Assembly: GCA_943369665.1 (NCBI GenBank)
Contig: CALRNX020000001.1
Coordinates: forward strand, 867,486-931,485
Source of the DNA: UKL13-3 sp943369665
GTDB taxonomy: Bacteria; Bacteroidota; Bacteroidia; UKL13-3
Reading direction: 5' to 3'
Length of the DNA: 64,000 nt
The notes below the pieces were generated by a model. It was given only the letters and a program-made list of their open reading frames with translations. It was not told the origin of the DNA and did not search any database. Below are positions 16,774-26,010 of this stretch, piece by piece. The position numbers and the translations under genes were made by a program. Position 1 is the first letter of the stretch. Each line of letters opens with the position of its first letter.

Positions 16774-17786
16774 TGGTTCTTTCATATACAATCGCAACAA
16801 ATAAGTTTTTACCTCAAGCATATGCTTTAGCAAGTTCATTTATTGAGCACAATAATGATTGTAAATTTATTATAGCTCTTCTAGATACCCAATCTGGTAT
16901 AGAAAAGTATTTAACCAATCCTGCAATTGAGATCATTGAAATACACAAAATGGGGATCAGCCATTTTGAAATGCTGAAACAGAGATACAATGCGTTTGAA
17001 ATGTGCTGCGCCTTAAAACCTTTTGTGGCCGAATATCTTCAAAGAGAAAAAAATTCAGAAACAATTATTTACCTGGACTCTGATATTTTGGTGTTTAATA
17101 ACTTCTCATTGCTAAAGGAACTAAGATCCTATTCTTTTATCATAACACCTCATTGTGTTAGCCCTGAATACCGGAACGATAATCACTTCTTTGACTTAAG
17201 CTTAATTAAAGAAGGTCTTTACAACGCAGGTTTTTTTGCTTTCAACACATCGAACCCTGAGAGCAAACAAATACTTAAGTGGTGGATGCACAAATTGGAA
17301 ACGGAGTGTTTTGTCAACACCAAAAAGGGACAATACGTGGATCAAACCTGGTTAAATTTTCTGCCTATTTATTTTAATGAAGTATTCGTTTTAAAAAATT
17401 GGGGGTATAACGTAGCGATATGGAATTTGTGCGAACGCACAATAAGCCAAGATGATAAGGCTTATTATATAAATAATGATCCCAAAACACCTCTTGTATT
17501 TTTTCATTTTTCAGGATACAACTTTGAACGCCCTCACATAGCTTCGGCAAATCATTCCTCAGCTACTTTTGAAAGCAGAAAAGACATGAAATTGATATTT
17601 GATTTTTATTATCAAAAACTACTCTCTGAGGGTATTCAGGATTATAAACCTGTACTTAATTATTACAAAAACATTGAACATCAACCAAACGTTCATCAAT
17701 TGAACGATAGCAATATCAGTAGCCAAAACCCTTTTAAACATTTTTTAACAAGGGTACTTCGTAAACTCATTTCTTATTTATCATAA
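16773..17786 (+). CDS. GT8-like glycosyltransferase
   Basis: The 337-residue protein starts MVLSYTIATNKFLPQAYALASSF, the usual opening of GT-A transferases that retain a DxD. The metal motif is YLDSDILVF near residues 90-98, and QYVDQTWLNFLP near residue 190 and FHFSGYN near 245 match the later GT8-like pattern. I place the start at 16773, where ATG overlaps the preceding TAA (TAATG), rather than three codons earlier. The donor sugar is unknown. It is followed by a 35-nt gap before the next transferase, one of the few untranslated spacers in the locus. Confidence 0.82.
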   Translation: MVLSYTIATNKFLPQAYALASSFIEHNNDCKFIIALLDTQSGIEKYLTNPAIEIIEIHKMGISHFEMLKQRYNAFEMCCALKPFVAEYLQREKNSETIIYLDSDILVFNNFSLLKELRSYSFIITPHCVSPEYRNDNHFFDLSLIKEGLYNAGFFAFNTSNPESKQILKWWMHKLETECFVNTKKGQYVDQTWLNFLPIYFNEVFVLKNWGYNVAIWNLCERTISQDDKAYYINNDPKTPLVFFHFSGYNFERPHIASANHSSATFESRKDMKLIFDFYYQKLLSEGIQDYKPVLNYYKNIEHQPNVHQLNDSNISSQNPFKHFLTRVLRKLISYLS

Positions 17787-17821
17787 CCTATTAGCAGATT
17801 ATATTCTCTAATAACGACTGT

Positions 17822-19063
17822 ATGAAAATATTATTCACGACCCCGGTTTTGGAATATCCTTTTGTAAGTGGCCCTACGTTACGAATTGGCAACACGATTA
17901 AGGCGCTCAACAGAGTTGCCGAATTGCATATTGTTTCAAGAGTGAGCAAGGAAAAAATAAACGGTATTACGGCTGAAGATTATTTTAAATCAAACAGCCA
18001 TAGCTTTAGTTACATTGCATCTTCCGCACCAAAGGGCAGTTATTCTTTTACCCGAAAAGTTCTCAAAAAAACACAACCCTCTCTCGATAAGTTTTTTGAA
18101 AAGAGGCGAAACCTTAAAAAAGACATTAACTACCTCTCTGACTATATTAAATATCATCAAATTGATATTGTTTGGTTTGGCTTTGGAAACATCTCTTACG
18201 AAATAATGAAAGCTTTAAAAGATCGATTTCCTCAGATAAAAATGGTCTGTGATACAGATAGTGTATGGTCCAGATTTATTTTACGTGAATTAGATTCTTT
18301 AAAGGATGACAAAAGAAAAAAGGAAATTATAAAACTTGGTAAATTAAAAGAACAGGAAGAGGAAAGGTGGTGCAGTTTTATGGATATTACTACAGCTGTT
18401 TCGGATGTTGATGCATCCTATTACCAAACAATATCACAAAAACCTACCAACGTAAAACTATTTTCGAATGTTATAGATCTCGAAGATTATATTGTGAAAC
18501 ACGACCCTCCGGTTAAATTTAAAAAACCATGTATTTATTTGGCCGGTACTTTTTGGAAAGACAGCCCTATGGAATATGCTGCCAATTGGCTTATCAATGA
18601 CATACTGCCTATTGTTAGAAAAAGTATTCCCAACATTCATTTATACATTGTAGGAAATGGTTCAAATACAATTCTCAACAACATAAAAGATGACGGAATA
18701 ACGATTGCAGGAAAGTGTCCCTCGGTTTTACCTTATCTGCAAAACGCAGATATAGCACTTGTTCCTCTTAAATTCGAATCAGGAACCCGATTCAAAATTC
18801 TTGAGGCAGGAGCCTGCGGTATTCCACTTGTAAGTACAACTTTGGGAGCGGAAGGAATTCCTGTAAAAGATGAGGAACATATTCTTCTTGCAGACGACAC
18901 TCAATCGTTTGCACAGGCGATAATTAGACTTTTAGAAGATCAACATTTAGCCAACAAACTTGCGCATAATTGCAGGAATCTGATTAGGCAAAACTATTCA
19001 ATTGACACTTTAGAATCAGAAGCATTAAGCATTATTGATTATTTAACCCAACACCATGATTGA
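17822..19063 (+). CDS. GT4-family (group 1) glycosyltransferase
   Basis: This 413-residue GT-B transferase opens with MKILFTTPVLEYPFVSGPTLRIGN. The C-terminal Rossmann domain contains ADIALVPLKFESGTRFKILEAGACGIPLVST (about 305-340), whose E-x7-E pair is the retaining GT4 signature. The middle LFSNVIDLEDY and IYLAGTFWKDSPME segments match the hinge to the second domain. It is cytoplasmic or membrane-associated. Donor and linkage cannot be deduced. Its end overlaps the next gene by 8 nt. Confidence 0.9.
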   Translation: MKILFTTPVLEYPFVSGPTLRIGNTIKALNRVAELHIVSRVSKEKINGITAEDYFKSNSHSFSYIASSAPKGSYSFTRKVLKKTQPSLDKFFEKRRNLKKDINYLSDYIKYHQIDIVWFGFGNISYEIMKALKDRFPQIKMVCDTDSVWSRFILRELDSLKDDKRKKEIIKLGKLKEQEEERWCSFMDITTAVSDVDASYYQTISQKPTNVKLFSNVIDLEDYIVKHDPPVKFKKPCIYLAGTFWKDSPMEYAANWLINDILPIVRKSIPNIHLYIVGNGSNTILNNIKDDGITIAGKCPSVLPYLQNADIALVPLKFESGTRFKILEAGACGIPLVSTTLGAEGIPVKDEEHILLADDTQSFAQAIIRLLEDQHLANKLAHNCRNLIRQNYSIDTLESEALSIIDYLTQHHD

Positions 19064-19484
19064 AAAAATTACACACCAGGAACTTCAATTAGGAATTATC
19101 ATCAGGGCTCAATTCCAAAAAAACGGGATTGAATTCTTTACGAATGATGAAGACTCGCAACAACTGGGTTATATGAACCGCCCGGAAGGATATGTCATTG
19201 CACCCCACAGGCACAATTTAGTTCCACGCGAAGTTCACCTTACACAAGAAGTTCTGTTTATTAAAAGTGGCAAGGTGAGAGTCGATTTTTATACCGATGC
19301 ACAACATTATTTAACCAGCCGCGTATTAAACCAAGGAGACGTGGTATTACTTGCAGATGGCGGACATGGATTTAAAATGCTGGAACAAAGTGAAATTATT
19401 GAAGTAAAACAGGGCCCTTATTGTGGTGAGCAAGATAAAGTCAGATTTGATCCTGTATCTGATGACCAAATAAAATTGAATTAA
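19056..19484 (+). CDS. cupin-domain protein
   Basis: The 142-residue protein has one cupin barrel: motif 1 APHRHNLVPREVHLTQEVLFIKSG (His residues near 49-51 and 60) and motif 2 LNQGDVVLLADGGHGF near 93-108. Such proteins bind a metal and may be sugar isomerases or epimerases, or small regulators. It is followed 2 nt later by a methyltransferase and then by a perosamine-synthase-like aminotransferase, and this set probably builds or modifies one deoxy-amino sugar. The reaction is unknown. Confidence 0.8.
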   Translation: MIEKITHQELQLGIIIRAQFQKNGIEFFTNDEDSQQLGYMNRPEGYVIAPHRHNLVPREVHLTQEVLFIKSGKVRVDFYTDAQHYLTSRVLNQGDVVLLADGGHGFKMLEQSEIIEVKQGPYCGEQDKVRFDPVSDDQIKLN

Positions 19485-19486
19485 TC

Positions 19487-20239
19487 ATGGCAACTAATTT
19501 CAGCACATATAGCCGCTATTACGACTTATTATACAAGGACAAAAACTACAAAGCGGAGAGCGATTATATTTATTCGCTGATCAATACATTTGGCCCGCAT
19601 ACAAAGAACTTAATTGAACTTGGTTGTGGCAGCGGCTCACACGCACAGTTCTTATCACAACACAATATTTCCATTGTGGGGATTGAGCGCAGCAGAGAGA
19701 TGGTGAACGTGGCCATGCAAAAAAACATAAGCGGCTTTACACCAACTGTTGGCGATATAACAACGTATGCTCTCGATCAAAAATTTGACGCTGCGGTTTC
19801 CTTGTTTCATGTTATCAGTTACCTCACACAAAATGATGACCTCATCAAATGTTTTAGGAATACATACGAACATCTGAATCCGAATGGCGTCTTCATTTTT
19901 GATGTTTGGTATTCACCCGCAGTGTATTCGCAGAAACCGGAAACACGTGTTAAACGGATGGAGGATGATCTTATAAACGTAACACGTATTGCAGAATCAA
20001 CAATGCACACGGACACCAATATTGTGGATGTAAATTTTGAAGTGCATATCCAGGATAAACAAACAGGTAAAACGGAAATGCTCAAAGAAACCCACCCAAT
20101 GCGTCATTTCAGCATTCCGGAAATGGAGTTGCTGGCTAAACAAACCGGGTTTACGATCCTCAGGCAAGAAGAATTTTTAACAGGAAACAAACCAAGCGAA
20201 CATACCTGGGGTGTATGTTTTGTATTTCAAAAACAATAA
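19487..20239 (+). CDS. class I SAM-dependent methyltransferase
   Basis: This 250-residue protein has the Rossmann methyltransferase motifs LIELGCGSGSHAQFL (motif I, about 43-57), GIERSREMV (motif II, about 64) and FDAAVSLFHVISYL (motif IV, about 100). The acceptor is not evident; O- or N-methylation of a sugar, or of the aminated sugar made by the next gene, is plausible. If used on the non-reducing end, the methyl group could be the cap recognised by the Wzt C-terminal domain. That is inference. Confidence 0.88.
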   Translation: MATNFSTYSRYYDLLYKDKNYKAESDYIYSLINTFGPHTKNLIELGCGSGSHAQFLSQHNISIVGIERSREMVNVAMQKNISGFTPTVGDITTYALDQKFDAAVSLFHVISYLTQNDDLIKCFRNTYEHLNPNGVFIFDVWYSPAVYSQKPETRVKRMEDDLINVTRIAESTMHTDTNIVDVNFEVHIQDKQTGKTEMLKETHPMRHFSIPEMELLAKQTGFTILRQEEFLTGNKPSEHTWGVCFVFQKQ

Positions 20240-20250
20240 TTTATTCAAAC

Positions 20251-21357
20251 ATGACCAAACCCGTTCCGGTAAATACGCCTCTCCTTTCAGGCAATGAGCT
20301 CAAATACTTAACCGAATGTATTGAAACAGGATGGATATCCAGCGAAGGGCCTTTCATTACAAAATTTGAACAACAACTTTCTGCTTATGTGGGACGTAAA
20401 CATGGTATTGCCGTCAGCAATGGATCGGCAGCATTGGATATTGCGATCAAAGCATTGCATATTGGTGCAGGTGATGAAGTAATCATGCCGGCTTTTACCA
20501 TTATTTCACCTGCGCAATCTGTCGTAACAGCAGGCGCAACTCCTGTGCTGGTTGAAAGTGATGCCATAACCTGGAATATGGATGTAACCCAAATTGAAGC
20601 AAAAATCACTTCCAAAACGAAAGCCATTTTGGTGGTGCATATTTATGGATTACCTGTTGACATGGATCCTGTGTTGGCATTATGCAAGAAATACAATTTA
20701 AAACTGATTGAAGACGCTGCAGAAATGCATGGTCAGACTTATAAGGGTAAACAATGTGGAAGTTTTGGTGATATCAGTATTTTCAGCTTTTACCCAAACA
20801 AACATATTACAACAGGAGAAGGTGGAATGATTGTATGCAACGATGATACACTTGCTGAACGTTGCAAAAAATTAAGAAACTTAGCCTTTGAACCCAATGC
20901 GAGGCGATTTGTTCACCACGAAATTGGGTGGAACTACCGCATGACTAACCTGCAGGCAGCTTTGGGATTGGCACAGCTTGAAAAAATAGAAACCCATCTG
21001 CAAAAGAAAAGAGCAATTGGTTATGCATACAATGAAGGTTTAAAAACACTTAACGGATTCCAATTGCCTTTGGCAAAAACTGATTATGCAGAAAACATCT
21101 ACTGGGTATATGCATTGGTTGCTGATACCGAAGCGCAACAAGAAGCAATGGTAAAAAAACTAAATGATGCCAAAATTGGAACTCGCCCTTTCTTTTGGTG
21201 CATGCATGAACAACCCATTTTCCGGCAAATGGGATTGTTCGAAAATGAAAGCTATCCGATTGCTGAAAAGCTGGCGCGGAACGGCTTTTATATCCCAAGC
21301 GGTTTAGGACTAACGGATGATGAAATCCAGATCGTAATTGACAAAATGCTGGAATGA
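20251..21357 (+). CDS. DegT/DnrJ/EryC1/StrS aminotransferase, GDP-perosamine-synthase-like
   Basis: The 368-residue PLP enzyme starts MTKPVPVNTPLLSGNELKYL. I use the ATG at 20251, 12 nt after the methyltransferase stop, because an upstream ATG at 20215 would overlap that gene and add residues unlike the family. The PLP lysine is K184 in YPNKHITTGEGGMI, and IEDAAEMHGQTYKGK lies near 155. The ETGWISSEGPFI and ITTGEGG features match GDP-4-keto-6-deoxymannose 4-aminotransferases (RfbE/Per). GDP-mannose dehydratase and ManC are not in the window, so the exact substrate remains unproved. Confidence 0.88.
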   Translation: MTKPVPVNTPLLSGNELKYLTECIETGWISSEGPFITKFEQQLSAYVGRKHGIAVSNGSAALDIAIKALHIGAGDEVIMPAFTIISPAQSVVTAGATPVLVESDAITWNMDVTQIEAKITSKTKAILVVHIYGLPVDMDPVLALCKKYNLKLIEDAAEMHGQTYKGKQCGSFGDISIFSFYPNKHITTGEGGMIVCNDDTLAERCKKLRNLAFEPNARRFVHHEIGWNYRMTNLQAALGLAQLEKIETHLQKKRAIGYAYNEGLKTLNGFQLPLAKTDYAENIYWVYALVADTEAQQEAMVKKLNDAKIGTRPFFWCMHEQPIFRQMGLFENESYPIAEKLARNGFYIPSGLGLTDDEIQIVIDKMLE

Positions 21358-22427
21358 AAAAAATACTCTTCATTTACAACCGCCCTCATTCTTTTGACAT
21401 TGCCAACTATCCGTTTTTCCATAAACTGGTAGAAGTACTTCAGGTAGATGCCGAGCTTTCCCTGCTCGATATGAGCAATAGCAATATGTCGGACCTTACA
21501 TCCGGCATCAAACATCATTTTCCATACCGGAATAAACTGTTTACTAGGGTGGGATTAAGGAGGCTAAATCCTTATGTATTCAAACTATTGGTTTGGCTTA
21601 ACATTATTCGCAAACGGTACGACCATATTATTGTGCTTGGAGCAAACAGTATTGATGCCATTCCACTCATCCGGAAAAATGCGAAAGCAAAACTCACTTA
21701 TATAGACGATGAATTTCCTTGGATATTTCTAACCAACTTGGAGAGAGTGAAAGAATGCTTGTCTCAGGTTGATTTGATTGCGTGTTTCGATGAACCCCGT
21801 AAGCAAACTTTGTTTGATACCCTTGGACTTCCTTCAATTAATAGTTGCATCATTCCCAATATTGCTTCTGCTCAGCAATTAATTGCTGCCGATATTGATT
21901 GGGTAAAAAGGCTCAATCTCAATCCTGCTAAAAAATATATCCTCTTCCACGGTTCGTTGGGACAAAAATGCCAGCTTCCCGAAATTCTGTGTACACTTCC
22001 TTTATGGGATCCGCAATACGATCTTATTATTATTGGCTGGAAAAAAGAGTATTATGAATTGTATAGGCATCTTCTTACAGACAGAGTTGTGTTAAACACG
22101 GGACGCTTAAATGATGCAGAGTACAGTTCACTCATTCAATTTTGTTATGCAACACTTGGATTGTATTCAAGGTATATTGACAGAGACCAGATAGGCATGT
22201 CATCCGGAAGAGTACTTCGTTCCGTCATGCTGGGCATACCTGTTATTGCCAACGATTACCCTTCAATGTCATACGTTGAAGAACTTGGCGCAGGTAAAAG
22301 TATTCATACGGTTTTAGATATTCCGCAATTGTTAACTGAGGGTATACAAACAACTCAATCAGCCAGTCTTGTTCAAAACAAGATGAATGATTATTACCAT
22401 CAGTTTAAAACCACTCTTTTTAGTTAA
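21354..22427 (+). CDS. GT4-like (GT-B) glycosyltransferase
   Basis: The 357-residue product begins KKILFIYNRPHSFDIANYPFF and overlaps the aminotransferase by ATGA. The second half has YILFHGSLGQKCQLPEIL, LIIIGWKKEY and YATLGLYSRYIDRDQIGMSSGRVLRSVMLGIPVIAND, a GT-B C-terminal domain in which the usual E-x7-E is degenerate. It is divergent but clearly of this fold. The donor is unknown; a 4-amino-4,6-dideoxymannose donor would fit the preceding gene. Confidence 0.78.
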   Translation: MKKILFIYNRPHSFDIANYPFFHKLVEVLQVDAELSLLDMSNSNMSDLTSGIKHHFPYRNKLFTRVGLRRLNPYVFKLLVWLNIIRKRYDHIIVLGANSIDAIPLIRKNAKAKLTYIDDEFPWIFLTNLERVKECLSQVDLIACFDEPRKQTLFDTLGLPSINSCIIPNIASAQQLIAADIDWVKRLNLNPAKKYILFHGSLGQKCQLPEILCTLPLWDPQYDLIIIGWKKEYYELYRHLLTDRVVLNTGRLNDAEYSSLIQFCYATLGLYSRYIDRDQIGMSSGRVLRSVMLGIPVIANDYPSMSYVEELGAGKSIHTVLDIPQLLTEGIQTTQSASLVQNKMNDYYHQFKTTLFS

Positions 22428-22436
22428 AATAAAATA

Positions 22437-23450
22437 GTGTACGATATCCATACTCAATCAATTTGGTTCAACGCTTATGTTAATTGTTTTAATATACAGC
22501 CCAACCAACTTTTACCGATAGCGTATCCAAACAATGTTCTGCAATTATGTGCTCATGATCACAAATTCAACGCTCTCGTTAACAGGATCACTTTAACACC
22601 TCTTGCCCATGGTGCAAATGATTTTTTCCTTTTGGGAACAAACCCAAAGCATACGGGAGAAACAGCAGCATACTATGCCGATATATTGTTTCAGCGAAAA
22701 AAGGATTGGGATCAACTGGTATTAAGCGAAGTGCCGGCAACCGACTTGTTTGTTGATGATTTTATAAAACAACTAAGAAAAAAAGGATTTCAGCCCATTG
22801 AAGATAGATCGCGTTCCTTTTATCATATTGATTTAACCCAAAACTGGGACAACTATTATAAGGAATACGTTCACAAAAAAATACTCGATCTAAGAACACG
22901 GATCAACAAACTCAAACGTGAAGGATTCGATTATTCGGTGAGTATATTGTACTCAGGTATAACTCCATATCTTGATTCCATATTGGATTTTTACGAAGAG
23001 CGCAGGAAACATACAGGACAGCCGAATGCATTTTCAAATCCTCTACATGCGAATATGCTTCGCGAGATTATTCCTGCATATGAAAAAATGGGATGGATGA
23101 AATTATCCATTCTTCATGGAAGCGATGGAAAAGACTGGGCCTATCAATTGGATTTCGTTAAAGATGGCATTCAGTACCATTATGCTCCAACTTTCGACAT
23201 GAACTATAGTGTTTACTCGCCAAGCAAAATTTTGTTATTTGAGTCTATCAAAAGTGGATTTGCCGATCCAAACCTTCGGGAGTTTAATTTTATGAGGGGC
23301 GAATCGGACTACAAAAAACAGTTTGCTTTTGCAAAGACCCCTTTTGTGAATATTGTGGTGAACAACCCCTACTCCACCCGAAACAAAATATATAACCTGT
23401 ATAACAAACTCTCCTACCTTAAACTTGCTTTTCAAAAGCTTACCAAATGA
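22437..23450 (+). CDS. GNAT/FemAB-like acyltransferase (CelD-type)
   Basis: This 337-residue protein shows the double-GNAT arrangement of the BioF2-like/CelD (Acetyltransf_6) family. It has KKILDLRTRINKLKREGFDYSV near 145-165, FYEERRKHTGQPNAFSNPLH near 185-205, and a C-terminal half with DWAYQLDFVKDGIQYHY and REFNFMRGESDYKKQFA. The start is GTG at 22437, 9 nt after the previous stop. Members transfer acyl groups or amino acids in surface-polymer synthesis. With the deacetylase-like and GNAT genes that follow it probably tailors amino-sugar acylation. Confidence 0.82.
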   Translation: MYDIHTQSIWFNAYVNCFNIQPNQLLPIAYPNNVLQLCAHDHKFNALVNRITLTPLAHGANDFFLLGTNPKHTGETAAYYADILFQRKKDWDQLVLSEVPATDLFVDDFIKQLRKKGFQPIEDRSRSFYHIDLTQNWDNYYKEYVHKKILDLRTRINKLKREGFDYSVSILYSGITPYLDSILDFYEERRKHTGQPNAFSNPLHANMLREIIPAYEKMGWMKLSILHGSDGKDWAYQLDFVKDGIQYHYAPTFDMNYSVYSPSKILLFESIKSGFADPNLREFNFMRGESDYKKQFAFAKTPFVNIVVNNPYSTRNKIYNLYNKLSYLKLAFQKLTK

Positions 23451-24391
23451 ACGTAAATCTTATTATTTCGATAGATACAGAATGTGATAAGGATGAACAC
23501 TGGAATATTCCGCATCCGATTACCTATCGTAATATTGAAGTGGGATTGGAGCAAACACTGATTCCTTTGTTTGCAAAGTATCATATAAAAGCTACCTATT
23601 TACTAAGCCCCGAGGTATTACAAAATGACGCCTGCGTTCGTAAATTTAAGAGCTTCGACAATATTGAGCTTGGCACACACCTTCATTGTGAATTTATTGA
23701 ACCCGGTGCCAACTATAACACAACAAACACGCATTCGATCCAGGCTTCTTTATCTAAAGAAACCGAATACGAAAAGCTATACAATCTCACTGAATGTTTT
23801 AAAACTACATTCGGGTACCAACCCCTTTGTTTCAGGGCAGGTCGATTTGGGATCAGCGAAAACTCCCTCTCCATTTTAAATGAATTGAACTACAAAGTTG
23901 ACTCTAGTATCACTCCTTTTAAAACATTGTATTTTGATGACAGGATCATTAATAACTGGGGAACGAAACCTTGGCCATATCAAATTAAAGGAACAGCATT
24001 AACGGAAGTTCCGGTATCGATCATCAATACCGATTTTATTAAACTTCCAGCTTTTGTTCTTCGCCAACTACAAGATAAATCCACATTGTTCAAGAAGGTT
24101 TTCCATAAACTTGGCTACACCGCATCCACTCAATGGTTCAGACCGATGCGAGAAAATGGAAGCGGATTGATCCAAACAGCCGAATCGATTATTGCACATA
24201 CGCCCAACAATATTGTGCCGACCTTAAATATGATGTTTCATAGTAATGAGATTTTACCGGGTACGAGTCCGTATTGCAAAACACCGGAAGATGTGAAACA
24301 ATTTATCCAATCGTTGGATGAAGCTTTCGAATACCTTTTCAAAAAATATACTGTATGTTCTATCGGATTAGGAGAATACTCAACAACCTAA
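23447..24391 (+). CDS. polysaccharide-deacetylase-like (NodB/WalW-type) protein
   Basis: The 314-residue protein carries LIISIDTECDKD at residues 4-15, where D9 would be the catalytic or metal Asp, and ELGTHLHCEFIEPG near 75-88 with the metal-binding histidines. CFRAGRFGISENSLSIL near 125 is the next conserved motif. These are the order and spacing of NodB-homology carbohydrate esterases. There is no signal peptide, so it would act on a nucleotide sugar or lipid-linked intermediate on the cytoplasmic side. It overlaps the gene before it (ATGA) and the GNAT gene after it by 37 nt. Confidence 0.82.
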   Translation: MNVNLIISIDTECDKDEHWNIPHPITYRNIEVGLEQTLIPLFAKYHIKATYLLSPEVLQNDACVRKFKSFDNIELGTHLHCEFIEPGANYNTTNTHSIQASLSKETEYEKLYNLTECFKTTFGYQPLCFRAGRFGISENSLSILNELNYKVDSSITPFKTLYFDDRIINNWGTKPWPYQIKGTALTEVPVSIINTDFIKLPAFVLRQLQDKSTLFKKVFHKLGYTASTQWFRPMRENGSGLIQTAESIIAHTPNNIVPTLNMMFHSNEILPGTSPYCKTPEDVKQFIQSLDEAFEYLFKKYTVCSIGLGEYSTT

Positions 24392-24921
24392 GCATCGGTT
24401 TGCATACCGAATATTTATACAGCCACTCGTTGGACAAGATTCCTGATTGCTCCCACCCCAAAGGCATCAGCATCCAAAAACTTGAAGCACAGCATATCCA
24501 TTGGTTACAACAAATTTGGAATATCGACCCAAAACAGATGGAGAAACGACTGCTCGAAAACCATACCTGTTACGTGTCCTTTATAGATGGTAAACCTGCC
24601 GGATACCATTGGGTGCAACACCAGGGCATTCACCCTATTCTTCCTGCAGGAACCAGCATGACCATTAAACCCCACGAAAGTTGGATTTACCATGTAAGGG
24701 TAGCCGATCAATATCAGGGAAAAGGTATTGGCACTTTTGTGTATCGAACAATTTTAAATGAAGCAAAAACATTGCAGCAGCAAAAAGTTTTTATTTACAC
24801 TTCGGCCAAAAATATAAATAACCAAAGAAGCTTAGCGAAAATCGGCTTTGTTCTCGAACGCAAATTCCTTTCACTAAAAGTGAACCGACAATATTATCCA
24901 TTATTATCCCAACCTGTGTAA
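24355..24921 (+). CDS. GNAT-family N-acetyltransferase
   Basis: The 188-residue product has the GNAT acetyl-CoA motif A VRVADQYQGKGIGTFVYRTIL near 118-138 and motif B IYTSAKNINNQRSLAKIGFVLERK near 147-170. It overlaps the deacetylase-like gene by 37 nt, the longest overlap in the locus. I keep this start because the N-terminal stretch GLHTEYLYSHSLD looks like protein and no later Met precedes the domain. It probably acylates an amino group freed or made by neighbouring enzymes. Confidence 0.87.
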   Translation: MFYRIRRILNNLSIGLHTEYLYSHSLDKIPDCSHPKGISIQKLEAQHIHWLQQIWNIDPKQMEKRLLENHTCYVSFIDGKPAGYHWVQHQGIHPILPAGTSMTIKPHESWIYHVRVADQYQGKGIGTFVYRTILNEAKTLQQQKVFIYTSAKNINNQRSLAKIGFVLERKFLSLKVNRQYYPLLSQPV

Positions 24922-26010
24922 ATGAAGATTGCCATACTCTTCGGACAATATCCTATCAATGCCCAGAAATCGTGGCTTAAAATGGGTCAGTCACTTCACC
25001 AGAGTCAAGAAGCCTCCGTTCGCATCTTTATCAATAGTAAGGACACGAAAGGCGAATTTGCTACGGTAAAGGAATACCATAAATTCAAAAGGATCGTATC
25101 GGGTATCAAACATGGATACACACAAAAAGCTACTCTGTTTTCCCCCATACTTTCCTACCATCCGGATATCATTCACCTGATTGATGCACATATTTTTCCT
25201 TCTATCAAACAGATCATCAACTGGAATAAGACAAAGCTGATCGTCACTTTCAGAGGGTTTGATACTCTTGTGCAACCGCATACAGATCCTGATTGGAAAA
25301 CAGCTTTACTGGAACTTTATGAAACAGCACACCAGCTCCATTTTGTAAGCAATCATTTACTCGAAAAGGCTGTTGAACTGGGAGCTCCCAGAACAAAATG
25401 CCATGTTATTTACCAATCAGTTGATCCGGGTGACTTTAAACCAACGGAAAGATTAAACCAATCCGATACGGTCAATATTATTTCCACAGGCAGACTTGTA
25501 TGGGAAAAGGGATATATATATGCTTTAGAAGCCATAGCACAACTTCATCAAACGTATAAGAACATTAATTATGCTATTTGGGGCAACGGGCCTGATATCC
25601 ATTTATTAAACCACCATATCCAACGTTTGGGATTAACCGACTGCTGTTCTTTAAGAGGTGAAGGTTCAAAAGCAGAGTTGGCCAAACACTTATCCGAATC
25701 GGATATTTATTTACTTCCTTCTTTGAGTGAAGGTGTTCCAAATTCAATACTCGAAGCGTCTGCCATCGGCTTACCAGTTGTCAGCACGCTGGTGGGCGGA
25801 ATTCCGGAAGTCGTTCAACACGGCAAAACAGGTTTACTCGCACCTCCGGCAAATAGTAGTGAGCTGGCCAAACAATTGGAACAATTACTATTGGATAAAG
25901 CATATGCTGTTTCATTGGGTAAAGCCGGACATGAATGGATGAGTACACACCACACACCTGAACAGGAGATGAATCAATGGAAAGCTCTTTATAACCGAAC
26001 GATCTCTTGA
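24922..26010 (+). CDS. GT4-family glycosyltransferase
   Basis: This 362-residue GT-B enzyme shows VTFRGFDTLVQPHTDP near 110-125, the hinge NIISTGRLVWEKGYIYALEA near 185, and YLLPSLSEGVPNSILEASAIGLPVVSTLVGGIPE near 265-298 with the E-x7-E motif. It is the first of three consecutive GT4 genes that share this pattern and are joined by overlaps, pointing to gene duplication. The donor and acceptor are not identifiable. Confidence 0.92.
   Translation: MKIAILFGQYPINAQKSWLKMGQSLHQSQEASVRIFINSKDTKGEFATVKEYHKFKRIVSGIKHGYTQKATLFSPILSYHPDIIHLIDAHIFPSIKQIINWNKTKLIVTFRGFDTLVQPHTDPDWKTALLELYETAHQLHFVSNHLLEKAVELGAPRTKCHVIYQSVDPGDFKPTERLNQSDTVNIISTGRLVWEKGYIYALEAIAQLHQTYKNINYAIWGNGPDIHLLNHHIQRLGLTDCCSLRGEGSKAELAKHLSESDIYLLPSLSEGVPNSILEASAIGLPVVSTLVGGIPEVVQHGKTGLLAPPANSSELAKQLEQLLLDKAYAVSLGKAGHEWMSTHHTPEQEMNQWKALYNRTIS

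Noticed and set aside
20215..20250. Upstream ATG for the perosamine-type aminotransferase
   Set aside because: It lies inside the methyltransferase gene and adds MFCISKTIIYSN, unlike the family; ATG 20251 gives the usual N-terminus.
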